DNA of 64,000 nt from Geothrix sp. (GCF_020622065.1 NZ_JAHRYQ010000001.1:992001-1056000), one strand, 5' to 3'; positions 43,646 to 52,756 are shown, counted from the stretch's first letter. Notes: generated by a model from the letters alone, not told the origin. Translations and numbers: made by a program.

Positions 43646-44833
43646 TCAGCCGAGATCTTCGAAGAGCCCGCGCTGGACGCCATTGCCGGGATCCGCCGGG
43701 AAGGGGAAGGCAGCGGGCAGGGCCCAGGGGCGGTCGGGATCGAAGGGGGCCGGTGGCGGCAGGTCCGGAGGTAGCCAGCGCAGGGCCGGCGCGGGCTGGA
43801 TCTGCGCCAGGAGGGCCTGGGCCCCGGCCTCGGGCGGGACGGCAGGCACCCGCAGCAGGATTGCGGGCGAGTGGTCGAGTGTGTCCGCCCAGGCGGCGGG
43901 TTGGAGGGCGCGGGCCTCCAGCGGGGCGGGGTCCCGCGGGTCCGCGGCCAGCCCGGGCGTGAAGGCGCCGGGCGCGGGGGGAAGCGGCAGGCTGGCCCGC
44001 CAGGGCAGGCCTTCCCGGAGGGCCTGGCGGCCGAGGAGGGCGGCCATCCGGGGATCGCTGCCGGCACCGAGATGGATGGGCGTGCGCAGGCGCTCCTGGA
44101 GCAGGGCCTTGAGGGCCCGGAGCTGACCGAAAGCGGCGGCCCAGGTGCCGCCCGCCCGCTGGAATTCCACCCCGCCGGTCAGGGCGACGCGCCAGCCGGC
44201 GGTGCGGCGCGAGAAGGGGAGATCCCCCCAGGCGCCCACCGACAGGCGCTGGGCCAAGCCCCGCTCGGCCGACCCCTGGGCTTCGGACAGGGCGGTCACC
44301 AGGGCTTCACCCGAGGCCAGCGTGGAGAGGGCCCCCAGAGGCAGGGTCACTTCCCCCCAGAGCCAGCCCGGCGGCACCTCGTCTCCCGGGGCGGGCGTTC
44401 CGAGATCCGGCAGATGCCAGGCAGGCGTGGGTCGGGGCGCCCAACCGAGGACTCCGTGGCGCCAGGCCTCGCCGATCGGCCCCTCGGGCATCCCGGGGGC
44501 GTGCACCCAGGCACGGAAGGCGCCCCCGGGGAGCTGGGCGGCTGTGTCGGGCCCCACATGGAGGCTGAGGCCGGGGACGGCGGAGATGGCCTCCCACCAG
44601 CCCTGGCGGGACTCTGCGGGGAGGGCCTCCATCCAGGCCGGGGGGTGGTCCCACACCAGACCGAAGCCACCGGGAAGGAGCGAAGCCAGATGCATGAGGC
44701 GGGCCAGGGCCCGGCCCGGCGCCGCATGGACCGAAGCCAGACCTTCTTCCAGGAAGCGCGAGCCGGCCCAGCCGGCCCAGGGGCCGTCGGTGGCAGCGCG
44801 CAGCAGGAACCCCCGACCCTCCGTCTCCGTCAC
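43646..44833 (-). CDS. Hypothetical protein in thiD operon
   Basis: A 395-residue soluble protein, Pro/Ala/Gly/Trp-rich, with no signal or membrane segment. It starts with GTG 44833, overlapping the thiD stop (GTGA), so it is translationally coupled to thiD. I do not recognise the family. The segment FGQLRALKALLQERL faintly recalls the FRALRRLW region of methylmalonyl-CoA mutase barrels, but no cofactor site is visible and I would not annotate it so. Composition fits the host genome. Confidence 0.6.
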   Translation of the reverse strand: MTETEGRGFLLRAATDGPWAGWAGSRFLEEGLASVHAAPGRALARLMHLASLLPGGFGLVWDHPPAWMEALPAESRQGWWEAISAVPGLSLHVGPDTAAQLPGGAFRAWVHAPGMPEGPIGEAWRHGVLGWAPRPTPAWHLPDLGTPAPGDEVPPGWLWGEVTLPLGALSTLASGEALVTALSEAQGSAERGLAQRLSVGAWGDLPFSRRTAGWRVALTGGVEFQRAGGTWAAAFGQLRALKALLQERLRTPIHLGAGSDPRMAALLGRQALREGLPWRASLPLPPAPGAFTPGLAADPRDPAPLEARALQPAAWADTLDHSPAILLRVPAVPPEAGAQALLAQIQPAPALRWLPPDLPPPAPFDPDRPWALPAAFPFPADPGNGVQRGLFEDLG

Positions 44834-45657
44834 CGCGCCTCCGCGGCAAGGGGGGCGAACATCGGCCGGCCGACACCCCCGGGGGCGAAGGCCAGGTTCC
44901 AGCGGCCGCGCAGGCGGCGAGCGGCCTCTTCAGCAGCCTCAAGGTCCGTCAGGCCCCGGAGCCGGAGACCCAGCCAGCTGGCGGACAGGAGGCAGCCGGT
45001 GCCGCGACGCTCGCCGGGGAGCCGGGGCGCGGATTCAAGACGCCAGGTGCCCTCGGTCGTGAACCACCCATCCTGCACCTGGTCGCCGGCGGCATGGCCG
45101 CCCTTGAGCCACACGGCGGCGGCCCCGGCCTCCAGCCAGGGCGCAGCCAGCACTTCGGGTGCGGCGCTGCGGATGGCCTCCGGCGGGAGTCCGGCGAAGG
45201 CGGCGGCCTCACCGCGGTTGGGACTCACCACCCAGCCGCCCATGGGCAGCAGATCCCCGGCCATCCGGCGCAGGTCTTCCCCGTCGTGGAGGCCCACGCC
45301 GGCGCTGGGCGCAAGGATGGGATCCCAGATGCGGACCGGTGGCGCCAAGTGGCGAAGGGTGGCGCAGAGACGGCGGAAGCCTTGGGCATCCAGCGCGCAG
45401 AGGCTGAGCTTCAGGCCCCAGCGGCCGGCCAGGTGCGGGGCCAGGGTCTCGACACGCTGGACCGGATCCAGGCCGGGAGCTTCGATGCGGGTGCAGGCCA
45501 GGCCGTTCTGAAGGGTCTCTGCGAGGCTCACGGCCATGGGTTGGCAGCCCAGTTCCGCCAAAGTCAAGGCGTCGCGCAGCAGACCCGCACCGGCGGACGG
45601 ATCCATGCCGCCCAGGCAGAGGGCGACCGGCGGGGTGCTGGAGCGGGTGTCATCCAT
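44830..45657 (-). CDS. thiD: Hydroxymethylpyrimidine/phosphomethylpyrimidine kinase
   Basis: A 275-residue ribokinase-like kinase of thiamine biosynthesis. The N-terminal ALCLGGMDPSAGAGLLRDALTLAELG is the ThiD signature; DPILAPSAG and SPNRGEAAAFAGL follow, and the catalytic Asp is expected in RLPGERRGTGCLLSASW, where the usual GTGD-type motif reads GTGC: the aspartate appears replaced by cysteine. That substitution may affect activity. GTG 45678 seven codons upstream is an alternative start. A coupled orphan gene follows. Confidence 0.75.
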   Translation of the reverse strand: MDDTRSSTPPVALCLGGMDPSAGAGLLRDALTLAELGCQPMAVSLAETLQNGLACTRIEAPGLDPVQRVETLAPHLAGRWGLKLSLCALDAQGFRRLCATLRHLAPPVRIWDPILAPSAGVGLHDGEDLRRMAGDLLPMGGWVVSPNRGEAAAFAGLPPEAIRSAAPEVLAAPWLEAGAAAVWLKGGHAAGDQVQDGWFTTEGTWRLESAPRLPGERRGTGCLLSASWLGLRLRGLTDLEAAEEAARRLRGRWNLAFAPGGVGRPMFAPLAAEAR

Positions 45658-45695
45658 GGCGAAGTCCCAGGATGACACAGGATGGCCGCCGTCCC

Positions 45696-46001
45696 TTACA
45701 CCCGGCGGTCGGGATCCACGATCTCGGTGACCCGCAGTCCGAGGGTGTCTTCCAGCACCGTGACCTCGCCGCGGATGATGACGCGCTCCTTGCAGAGGAC
45801 ATCCATGGGCTCGCCGGCGCTCTTCTTGAGCTCCACCAGGGAGCCCGGCTCCAGGTCCAGCAGTTCGCGGATGGTCATGCGCGCCTGGCCCAGCTGGATC
45901 TCCAGCGAAAGAGGGGTCTCGATGAAGGGCATGACCTCCGCCACCACCTGCTCAAAGCTGAGCACGCGGTCGACCTCGAGCCGATCTCCCCGCTTGATCA
46001 T
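45696..46001 (-). CDS. fliN: Flagellar motor switch protein FliN
   Basis: A 101-residue FliN/SpoA-domain protein of the C ring. After a short N-terminus (MIKRGDRLEVDRVLSFEQVVAEVMPFIET), the surface-presentation domain includes LSLEIQLGQARMTIRELLDLEPGSLVELKK and ERVIIRGEVTVLEDTLGLRVTEIV, as in FliN. It sets rotation direction together with FliM and FliG. It is downstream of fliL on the same strand with a 72-bp gap; fliM, normally between them, is absent here. Confidence 0.88.
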   Translation of the reverse strand: MIKRGDRLEVDRVLSFEQVVAEVMPFIETPLSLEIQLGQARMTIRELLDLEPGSLVELKKSAGEPMDVLCKERVIIRGEVTVLEDTLGLRVTEIVDPDRRV

Positions 46002-46073
46002 GTCCCTCCCGATGGTCCTGTCAAAGCATGGACCCGCGTTCCCGGCGCCGCAACGGGCATGCCAGATCCCCGA

Positions 46074-46715
46074 TTACTGCTGGATGGCCCAGTCCACGAT
46101 GAGCACGCTCTTGATGGGCCGCTTCGGTTTCTTGTGCTTGGGATCTTCCTTCTCGCCGGGCTTGGGGGGGTGGGGCCTGAACTGTTCGTTCAGCTTGTCC
46201 TTCATCTCCTGGCGCAGGGCCTCGCGGGACTCGGCATCCGAAGCCTCCTCCACGCTCTTGCCGGAGAGGGCACCCAGGATGATCGACTGGATGAGGCTCT
46301 TCTCGGGGGAGGGTTTGTCGCCGGAGACCAGCTTCCCCAGTTCGGCGTCGCAGAAGAGGATGTTCAACTCGCAGCGGAGGAAGGCGTTCCTCCGGGGGCC
46401 GGTGAGGTTCACGGTGCGGGTCAGCACCATCACGGGCGAGGCTTCGGCGCCCCCGTGCCCGCCGGCCTCCTTCCCGTCGCCGGCGCCCTCACAGTCGTCC
46501 GAGTTCGCCTCGGCGGGGCCTGGCTCACCAGGGGCTGCTTCGGCCTGGGTGGCGGCCTGGGCCGCAGCAGCCTCGGCCGCCGCCTTCGCCGCCTGGCGCT
46601 TCTTCAGATACCAGAGGGTGCCCGCCCCACCCCCACCGAGGACCGCCAGCGCGACCACGATGAGGAGGATCAGCTTCAGGGGGCTCTTCTTGGGGGAGAC
46701 CTCTTCGTCAGACAT
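46074..46715 (-). CDS. fliL: Flagellar basal body-associated protein FliL
   Basis: A 213-residue inner-membrane protein. A transmembrane helix (about 14-36, LILLIVVALAVLGGGGAGTLWYL) is followed by an Ala/Glu-rich linker (about 40-95) longer than in most FliL proteins, then the FliL domain with VNLTGPRRNAFLRCELNILFCDAELG and a C-terminal VLIVDWAIQQ. FliL surrounds the stator and supports torque or swarming. The charged basic insert near 185-200 (KPGEKEDPKHKKPKRP) is unusual. ATG 46715 follows a GAGAGG-like site. Confidence 0.8.
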   Translation of the reverse strand: MSDEEVSPKKSPLKLILLIVVALAVLGGGGAGTLWYLKKRQAAKAAAEAAAAQAATQAEAAPGEPGPAEANSDDCEGAGDGKEAGGHGGAEASPVMVLTRTVNLTGPRRNAFLRCELNILFCDAELGKLVSGDKPSPEKSLIQSIILGALSGKSVEEASDAESREALRQEMKDKLNEQFRPHPPKPGEKEDPKHKKPKRPIKSVLIVDWAIQQ

Positions 46716-46926
46716 GGAAACCTCTCGCAACACCCCCTCTCATCGGAAGGGCAGGCGGGGGGCCTGAATAGCGGACAGGTGCCGGTTCTCTGGGGCAAAT
46801 CGGGCCCATACCAATGGGATACGGGATTTAGGAGGGCAGAATTCGCTGAGAACGAAAGTTGACGCCTGTTGCCAGCTCCGGGAATCTCCGACCCATAATG
46901 CATCAAAAAAGAGCTTTGGCATGAAT

Positions 46927-46950
46927 CGGGGCCCGTCGAAACGGGCCCCG
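46927..46950 (-). terminator. Stem-loop terminator after the HU gene
   Basis: Read on the minus strand, a 10-bp perfect stem CGGGGCCCGT/ACGGGCCCCG carries the very stable TTCG tetraloop. It starts about 40 bases downstream of the HU stop codon. A T-run (TTTTTT) appears only about 16 bases after the stem, so it is not a perfect intrinsic terminator. Confidence 0.65.
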
Positions 46951-46988
46951 AAGATCCTGGAAACCGGCCGAAACCGGCTCGCTCGATC

Positions 46989-47285
46989 CTACTTGCGCTT
47001 CTTGCCGCCCTTGCCGTTGACTTCGTCAGCCAGCTTCTTGCCGGGCTTGAACTTGGCAACCTTCTTGGCAGCGATCTTGATGGGCTTGTTGTCGCGGGGG
47101 TTGCGACCGGTGCGGGCACCGCGGTTGGCGACGGAGAAAGTGCCGAAGCCCACCAGGGTGACCTTGTCGCCGGAGCGCAGGGCGGAAGCGATACCACCAA
47201 GCACCTGATCCAGGGCGGCAGCGGCCTGGGCCTTGGTGATGCCGGCCTTGTCGGCGACGGCGCTAACCAGTTCAGCCTTGTTCAT
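46989..47285 (-). CDS. HU family DNA-binding protein
   Basis: A 98-residue nucleoid protein. It shows MNKAELVSAVADKAGITKAQAAAALDQVL (dimerisation helices), the beta-arm GFGTFSVANRGARTGRNPRDNKPIKIAAKKVAKFKPGK with the intercalating Asn-Pro pair, and a lysine-rich C-terminal tail (VNGKGGKKRK) beyond the usual 90 residues. It stands as a single transcription unit between a candidate sigma-70 promoter and the TTCG hairpin. Confidence 0.95.
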   Translation of the reverse strand: MNKAELVSAVADKAGITKAQAAAALDQVLGGIASALRSGDKVTLVGFGTFSVANRGARTGRNPRDNKPIKIAAKKVAKFKPGKKLADEVNGKGGKKRK

Positions 47286-47635
47286 GGAAACCTCCGAATT
47301 TGGGGAATTGCGTCCCCAGGTTGAGGGAAACGAAATCGCCCCCGGATGGAGACGACCGTGCTTACTGGGTTTTCGAATATCAAAGGCCCGTAGAAGCCGA
47401 TGAATACTGTATTTCCTAAACTGCCAAGAAGCTACGCCGCAGATGCAGTGTGGTCAAGGTTTTTCTTCGAAAAAAAACGGGAGATCGGCATTCCTGGGGA
47501 GTCTAGGCATGCATGGAACATCTGAATGGCCGGAAATGCTTGCCTGTAAGTCCCATGAATCGCGCAGATCACCGTAGAACGGGCGACCTGGGGGGCCCCT
47601 ATCCGCGAAAGGCCCGCCACGGCCTATGATGAGGC
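47286..47635. other. 350-bp non-coding spacer between HU and truA
   Basis: This is the only stretch over 300 bp without a gene. It is locally less GC-rich than the window and holds the candidate HU promoter below; two T/A-runs near 47460-47478 resemble curved DNA. No convincing open frame with coding character or RNA fold is visible. The truA promoter must lie in its right half, but I see no clear hexamers. Confidence 0.6.
47429..47457 (-). promoter_or_regulatory. Candidate sigma-70 promoter for the HU gene
   Basis: On the minus strand TTGACC (47457-47452) and TAGCTT (47434-47429) are separated by 17 bp. The -35 is a close match to consensus and the -10 a fair one. It would give a 5' leader of about 135 nt before ATG 47285. 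Confidence 0.5.
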
Positions 47636-48427
47636 ATGGCGTACCCCTTCTTTCTGACCGTGGCCTATGCCGGCGCGGGTTTCCATGGCTGGCAGATCCA
47701 GACGAGCCTGCGGAGCGGACAGGGAGATCTGTGGAAGGCTCTCCAGGCCCTGGATCCCGAAGCCCCCATGCCCCAGGGCACGGGCCGCACGGACGCGGGT
47801 GTCCATGCGCGGGCCCAGGGTGTGCTGATCCGCACGGTCCGCGCCTGGGATCCCTATCGCCTGCTCGCGGCCCTGAATGCGCATCTTCCCAAGGACATCC
47901 GCGTGATGGCCGCGCAGCCGGCGCCGGAGGGCTTCTTCCCTCGCCAGCACGCGGTGGCCAAGCGCTATGTGTATCGGTTGGGTCTCGGGCCGGTGGAGGA
48001 CCCCCTGCTGGCCCCCTTCCGCTGGCATGTCCGCCAGGCTGCGCCTCTGGATCTGCAGGCCATGGCGGAGTCCGTGCCTCCGCTGCTGGGCACCCATGAT
48101 TTCTCGAGCTTCCGCTGCGTGGAGTGCGTGGCGAAAACGCCGGTGCGGACCCTCCACGACCTCCGCCTCGCGCCCATGGAGGGCGGTGTGGAGCTCATCT
48201 TCGAAGGCACCAGCTTCCTCATGCACCAGGTCCGCATCATGACGGGCACCCTGGTGGAGGTGGGCCGGGGGCGCCGGCGTCCGGATTCGCTGGGCGCACT
48301 GCTCGCCGCGCGGGACCGCACCCGGGCCGGCCTCACGGCACCTCCGGGGGGCCTGTGCCTCGAGAAGGTCTGGTACGAAGCCCGATGGGGCGTCGGGGAG
48401 CCGAGCCCCTTCGGTGAGCGGGCCTGA
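47636..48427 (+). CDS. truA: tRNA pseudouridine(38-40) synthase TruA
   Basis: A 263-residue enzyme modifying positions 38-40 of the anticodon stem. The catalytic Asp53 is in QGTGRTDAGVHARAQ; other signatures are VAYAGAGFHGWQIQ, AKRYVYRLGLG, HDFSSFRCVECV and FLMHQVRIMTGTLVEVGRGRR. It is alone on the plus strand, with the ahpC regulatory region following. Confidence 0.94.
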   Translation: MAYPFFLTVAYAGAGFHGWQIQTSLRSGQGDLWKALQALDPEAPMPQGTGRTDAGVHARAQGVLIRTVRAWDPYRLLAALNAHLPKDIRVMAAQPAPEGFFPRQHAVAKRYVYRLGLGPVEDPLLAPFRWHVRQAAPLDLQAMAESVPPLLGTHDFSSFRCVECVAKTPVRTLHDLRLAPMEGGVELIFEGTSFLMHQVRIMTGTLVEVGRGRRRPDSLGALLAARDRTRAGLTAPPGGLCLEKVWYEARWGVGEPSPFGERA

Positions 48428-48467
48428 TTCAGAGGGCCGGCTCTGGGCTCCCGGTGGGGCCAGGTCG

Positions 48468-48508
48468 TCTCGACATGTCGGGAATGGCCCTCTCGACATG
48501 CCGGGAAT
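48468..48508. promoter_or_regulatory. Direct repeats upstream of ahpC (candidate operator)
   Basis: Two copies of an 18-mer, TCTCGACATGTCGGGAAT (48468-48485) and the same with one T-to-C change (48491-48508), sit 23 bp apart, about two helical turns. The first contains the palindrome CGACATGTCG. They lie immediately upstream of a 40-bp AT-rich island (48530-48570) which, with TATGAT at 48562-48567 as a likely -10, looks like the ahpC promoter. They probably bind a regulator; which one is unknown. Confidence 0.6.
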
Positions 48509-48591
48509 CGAAGCGCGCCAAGCTCGGTGTTTATTGCATAAATATTTAAAAATAATTTATTTATGATGTTGGCATGCGCTTGGCTCTTTAG

Positions 48592-48614
48592 GGGAACCGC
48601 CGCTTGCGGTTCCT
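48592..48614 (+). promoter_or_regulatory. Leader hairpin before ahpC ribosome site
   Basis: GGAACCGC/GCGGTTCC forms an 8-bp stem with the 5-nt loop CGCTT; the Shine-Dalgarno CAGGAG begins directly after it (48615-48620), nine bases before ATG 48629. The stem may stabilise the mRNA 5' end or keep the ribosome site open. Confidence 0.5.
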
Positions 48615-48628
48615 CAGGAGAAAGCCCG

Positions 48629-49198
<570 letters not shown>

Positions 49199-49325
49199 GG
49201 CGTTTCCGCCACCCTGACGGCCCGCAGCGCAGAGGATTCCGGGGCACCGGCTCCAGAGTCCTCTGCCCGGGCGAGGGGACGCCTGTCCCGGGCGTTCCCG
49301 CAGCACCCTTCTTTGGAGAACGACG

Positions 49326-50888
49326 ATGCTCGCGGCAGACATCAAGGCCCAGTTGAAGGGCTACCTCGAAAAGCTCGTCCAGCCGATCGAGCTGGTGGCC
49401 TCGCTCGATGACGGCACCAAGTCCGCCGAGATGCTCGCGTTGCTCCAGGAGATCTCAACACTCTCCGGCAAGGTGGATCTTCGCACGGACGGGCACCACC
49501 CCCGCCGGCCCTCATTCGGCATCAGCCGGGTGGGCGAGGTTCCGCGCGTGCATTTCTCGGGCCTTCCCATGGGCCACGAATTCACCTCGCTGGTGCTGGC
49601 GCTCCTGCAGGTCAGTGGCCATCCACCCAAGCTGGAAGCGGAGGCCATCGAACAGATCCGTGGTCTGGACGGTCGATTTCGCTTCGAGACCTTCGTCTCG
49701 CTGTCCTGCCACAACTGCCCGGAGGTGGTACAGGCCCTCAACGCGATGGCCGCGCTCCATCCGGGCTTTGAAGCGGAGATGATCGACGGGGCGCTCTTCC
49801 AGGCGGAAGTCGATGCCCGCCAGATCATGGGCGTGCCGGCGATCTTTTTGAACGGGGAGCCCTTCGGCCAGGGTCGCACCAGCGTGGAGGAAGTCCTGGC
49901 CCGGCTGGATGCGGGCGCCGCCGGGCGGGAAGCGGAAAAGCTCAGCCACAAGGAGGCCTTCGAGGTTCTGGTGGTCGGCGGCGGCCCGGCAGGTTCAGCC
50001 GCTGCGATCTACGCCGCCCGCAAGGGCATCCGCACGGGCCTGGTGGCCGAGCGCTTCGGCGGGCAGGTGCTCGACACCCTGGGCATCGAGAACTTCATCT
50101 CGGTGAAGGAGACCGAGGGGCCCAAGCTGGCGCAGGCGCTTGAGCAGCATGTCCGCGAGTACGAGGTCGACATCATCCATCTGCAGCGGGCCGAGGCCTT
50201 GATTCCGGCTGGGGCCGACAGCCTCATCGGAGTGCGCCTGGCGAGCGGGGCGGTCCTCAAGAGCCGGACCGTGATTCTCGCCACCGGCGCCCGGTGGCGG
50301 GAGATGAAGGTGCCGGGTGAGCAGGAGTACCGCACCAAGGGGGTGGCGTATTGCCCCCACTGCGACGGCCCGCTGTTCAAAGGCAAGCGCGTCGCCGTGA
50401 TCGGCGGCGGGAACTCCGGCGTGGAGGCCGCGATCGATCTGGCCGGCATCACGGCCCATGTCACGCTGATCGAATTCGACCGGGACCTCCGGGCCGATGC
50501 CGTCCTCCAGAAGAAGCTCCACAGTCTGGCGAATGTGGCCGTGGTGACCTCGGCGCAGACCACCGAAGTCCTGGGTGACGGGCAGAAGGTCGTCGGCCTC
50601 GCCTACCGGGACCGGATCAGCGGCGAATCCCACGCGCTCGACCTGGAGGGGATCTTCGTCCAGATCGGCCTGCTGCCCAACACCGACTGGCTCAAGGGCG
50701 CGGTGGCCCTCTCGCCGCGCGGCGAGATCGAGGTCGATTCCCGGGGCCAGACCTCAATGCCCGGTGTCTTCGCCGCCGGCGATGCGACCACGGTGCCTTT
50801 CAAGCAGATCATCATCGCGATGGGCGAGGGTGCCAAGGCCAGCCTGGGCGCCTTCGACCACCTGATCCGGACCTCCGTGCCCGCCTGA
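49326..50888 (+). CDS. ahpF: Alkyl hydroperoxide reductase subunit F
   Basis: A 520-residue flavoprotein that passes electrons from NAD(P)H to AhpC. The N-terminal tandem thioredoxin-fold domain has the redox pair CHNC (Cys128-Cys131); the thioredoxin-reductase-like part has the FAD site [21 protein letters not shown], the active disulfide CPHC (Cys343-Cys346), the NAD(P)H loop [19 protein letters not shown] and [21 protein letters not shown]. The spacer from ahpC contains a GCCCGGG/CCCGGGC stem, possibly tuning the AhpC:AhpF ratio. GGAGAACG precedes ATG 49326. Confidence 0.95.
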   Translation: MLAADIKAQLKGYLEKLVQPIELVASLDDGTKSAEMLALLQEISTLSGKVDLRTDGHHPRRPSFGISRVGEVPRVHFSGLPMGHEFTSLVLALLQVSGHPPKLEAEAIEQIRGLDGRFRFETFVSLSCHNCPEVVQALNAMAALHPGFEAEMIDGALFQAEVDARQIMGVPAIFLNGEPFGQGRTSVEEVLARLDAGAAGREAEKLSHKEAFEVLVVGGGPAGSAAAIYAARKGIRTGLVAERFGGQVLDTLGIENFISVKETEGPKLAQALEQHVREYEVDIIHLQRAEALIPAGADSLIGVRLASGAVLKSRTVILATGARWREMKVPGEQEYRTKGVAYCPHCDGPLFKGKRVAVIGGGNSGVEAAIDLAGITAHVTLIEFDRDLRADAVLQKKLHSLANVAVVTSAQTTEVLGDGQKVVGLAYRDRISGESHALDLEGIFVQIGLLPNTDWLKGAVALSPRGEIEVDSRGQTSMPGVFAAGDATTVPFKQIIIAMGEGAKASLGAFDHLIRTSVPA

Positions 50889-50901
50889 GAGCCATCAGGG
50901 G

Positions 50902-51609
50902 TCAATCCAGGTAGAACCCCACGCCCTGCCAGACCTTGAAGCGGGTCTTGCCGTCCTTGGAGGTGGCGGGATCGAAGACGATCTTCTTCGCGGCCTCCAC
51001 GCAGGCTTCGCCGGCGTCTTTCACATCGGGCCCCTCGCCCGGCAGCCCCTGGATCAGGCGGGCGGCGACGACCTCGCCCTTCTCGCTGACCAGGACATTC
51101 ACCACCACCACGCCCTTGGGCCGGCCCGAGAAGAAGCCCGAGGACTTCAGGCGCGGCACGACCCGGTTCAGGTTCAGGGGCCGGGCGGGCTGGATGTCTT
51201 CACTCAGCAGCACCAGGTCTCCTTCGGCCGGAGTCGCCCCGGCCTTGCTGCGGAACTCGTCGTTTTCGGCCTTGAGCCTGGCCGCCTCGGCCTTGGCGTC
51301 AGTGGCTTCCTGCTTCGCGGCCTGCAGCTCCTTGAGCATGGCCTCACCGCCCCCCTGATTCTCCGTGAGGGTGGCGCGCACCTGCTCGGCCTCGCGGCGG
51401 GCGGCCTGGGCCTCGGACCGAGCCAGATCCCTGGCTTTCTGGGACGCCGCCAGTTCCTGCTGCAGGTCCTCCGTGGCCGCTAGCCGTTGCTTGAGGCCAT
51501 CCCGCTCTTCGGTGAGACGCCGGACCTGGGCCTCCAGCTGGGCGGGCGTCGGTTTCCTGGCCGCCGCGAGGGGCACGGCGATCAGCAGCAGGGCAAGGAC
51601 GATGCGCAT
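50902..51609 (-). CDS. Periplasmic coiled-coil protein with TonB-like C-terminal domain
   Basis: A 235-residue protein with a signal peptide (MRIVLALLLIAVPLAAARK) and a long coiled coil (about 22-125, e.g. QLEAQVRRLTEERDGLKQRLAA). The last 90 residues resemble a TonB C-terminal domain: PARPLNLNRVVPRLKSSGFFSGRPKGVVVVNVLVSEKGEVVAARLIQG and ACVEAAKKIVFDPATSKDG. Proteins of this type are annotated as energy transducer TonB-like, but there is no N-terminal membrane anchor with ExbD-contact residues here. ATG 51609 follows GGAGG. Confidence 0.72.
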   Translation of the reverse strand: MRIVLALLLIAVPLAAARKPTPAQLEAQVRRLTEERDGLKQRLAATEDLQQELAASQKARDLARSEAQAARREAEQVRATLTENQGGGEAMLKELQAAKQEATDAKAEAARLKAENDEFRSKAGATPAEGDLVLLSEDIQPARPLNLNRVVPRLKSSGFFSGRPKGVVVVNVLVSEKGEVVAARLIQGLPGEGPDVKDAGEACVEAAKKIVFDPATSKDGKTRFKVWQGVGFYLD

Positions 51610-51631
51610 GGCGCCTCCGGGTGCGGAGGGT

Positions 51632-52756
51632 TCAGCGCAAGGCATCCGGCTGATGACCCCCCTGGGCGGGTTTCGTGGTCTTGAGAATCCCACGCTTGAT
51701 GAGCTTGGAGAAGATGGCGAGGCATTCATCCTGCTCGAAAGGGGCGATGGTGAGGATGTCGCGGATGGCCCAGAGCCCATTGACCCGGCTGGCGAGGAAG
51801 GCCTCGTTGGGGCCGAGGTTCGTCGTCATCAGCTCGTCGAGGCTCACAGCCAGCTCGGGGATCAGGTCCTGATCGAGCTTCTTGTCCTCCAGCAGGTCCT
51901 GGACCACGGCCATCATCTTGCTGGCATCGAGATGGCGGGGCTGGTCCTTCAGGATGCGACGCAACTCCTCCTGGGCTTCCTGCAGCTTCTGCTTCTCCAC
52001 CAGGGCCCGGGCCCGTTGGAGCTGGAGGCTGGGGTTTTCGCCGAGGTTGCCGCCGGAGTTGAGGATGCGGACGAGGCCCTTCTCGTGCAAGTCGAAGAGC
52101 AGCTTGTTGATCTTGTACTCGGGCATCCGCATGTCCAGCACCAGCTGGTCCACCCGCTTGTGGCCGTCCAGCCGCGCGAGGATGTCGGCATCATCCGTCG
52201 CCAGGGGCAGGCGCTCGGCGATGGCCTCGGAGATGGGGGCCAGGACGGCATCACCGCCCTTGATGACTTTGCGGATGCGCTTCCAGTCGTCCATGCGACG
52301 GGCACCTTCCAGCACGATGCCGGTGACATCGAGGCTGAGGAGCATGGACTTCTGGTGGGAGGCGGCGCCATCGTGGAACTCGAAGCTGCCCACATTCCAC
52401 AGGAAGGTGTCGTAGATGCTCTCTTCCACCTTGAGCTGGACGATGCGCCGGATCTCGGCCTCGGTCACCAGCTGGCGGTTGATGAGGATGCGCCCCAGGA
52501 GCTGCTGTTCATCCTCCTGGGTGGCCAGGGCGTCGCGCAGCTGCTCTTCGGTGATGCGGTTGAAGGCGAGCAGGTATTGGCCCAGGTACTCGCGGGGATC
52601 TGAGGACCAGATGCTGGTGATGCGGCCCTCGTGGAAGGCCACGCGCTTGGTGTGCAGGGAGCCCCGCAGCTCCAGGACGCCGGTCTTCTTGCCCACGGCC
52701 AGCCACTGGAAGATGTCTTCCAGGCCCATCGTCGCAAGATCGCCACTCAGCGCCAA
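51632..52756 (-). CDS. DUF4388 (PatA-like N-terminal) domain protein
   Basis: A 374-residue protein. The N-terminal DUF4388 domain (about 1-110) starts MALSGDLATMGLEDIFQWLAVGKKTGVLELRG and continues with FHEGRITSIWSSDPREYLGQYLLAFNRITEEQL. The middle contains helical repeats (about 115-300) and the C-terminus an FERR-like helical region (PFEQDECLAIFSKLIKRGILKTTKP). Family members occur with two-component and chemotaxis-like systems in Acidobacteriota and Deltaproteobacteria, often near signalling or motility genes. Role unknown. Confidence 0.83.
   Translation of the reverse strand: MALSGDLATMGLEDIFQWLAVGKKTGVLELRGSLHTKRVAFHEGRITSIWSSDPREYLGQYLLAFNRITEEQLRDALATQEDEQQLLGRILINRQLVTEAEIRRIVQLKVEESIYDTFLWNVGSFEFHDGAASHQKSMLLSLDVTGIVLEGARRMDDWKRIRKVIKGGDAVLAPISEAIAERLPLATDDADILARLDGHKRVDQLVLDMRMPEYKINKLLFDLHEKGLVRILNSGGNLGENPSLQLQRARALVEKQKLQEAQEELRRILKDQPRHLDASKMMAVVQDLLEDKKLDQDLIPELAVSLDELMTTNLGPNEAFLASRVNGLWAIRDILTIAPFEQDECLAIFSKLIKRGILKTTKPAQGGHQPDALR

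Noticed and set aside
46716-46988. A sigma-54 promoter upstream of fliL
   Set aside because: GG and GC dinucleotides are present but none has the fixed 10-bp spacing.
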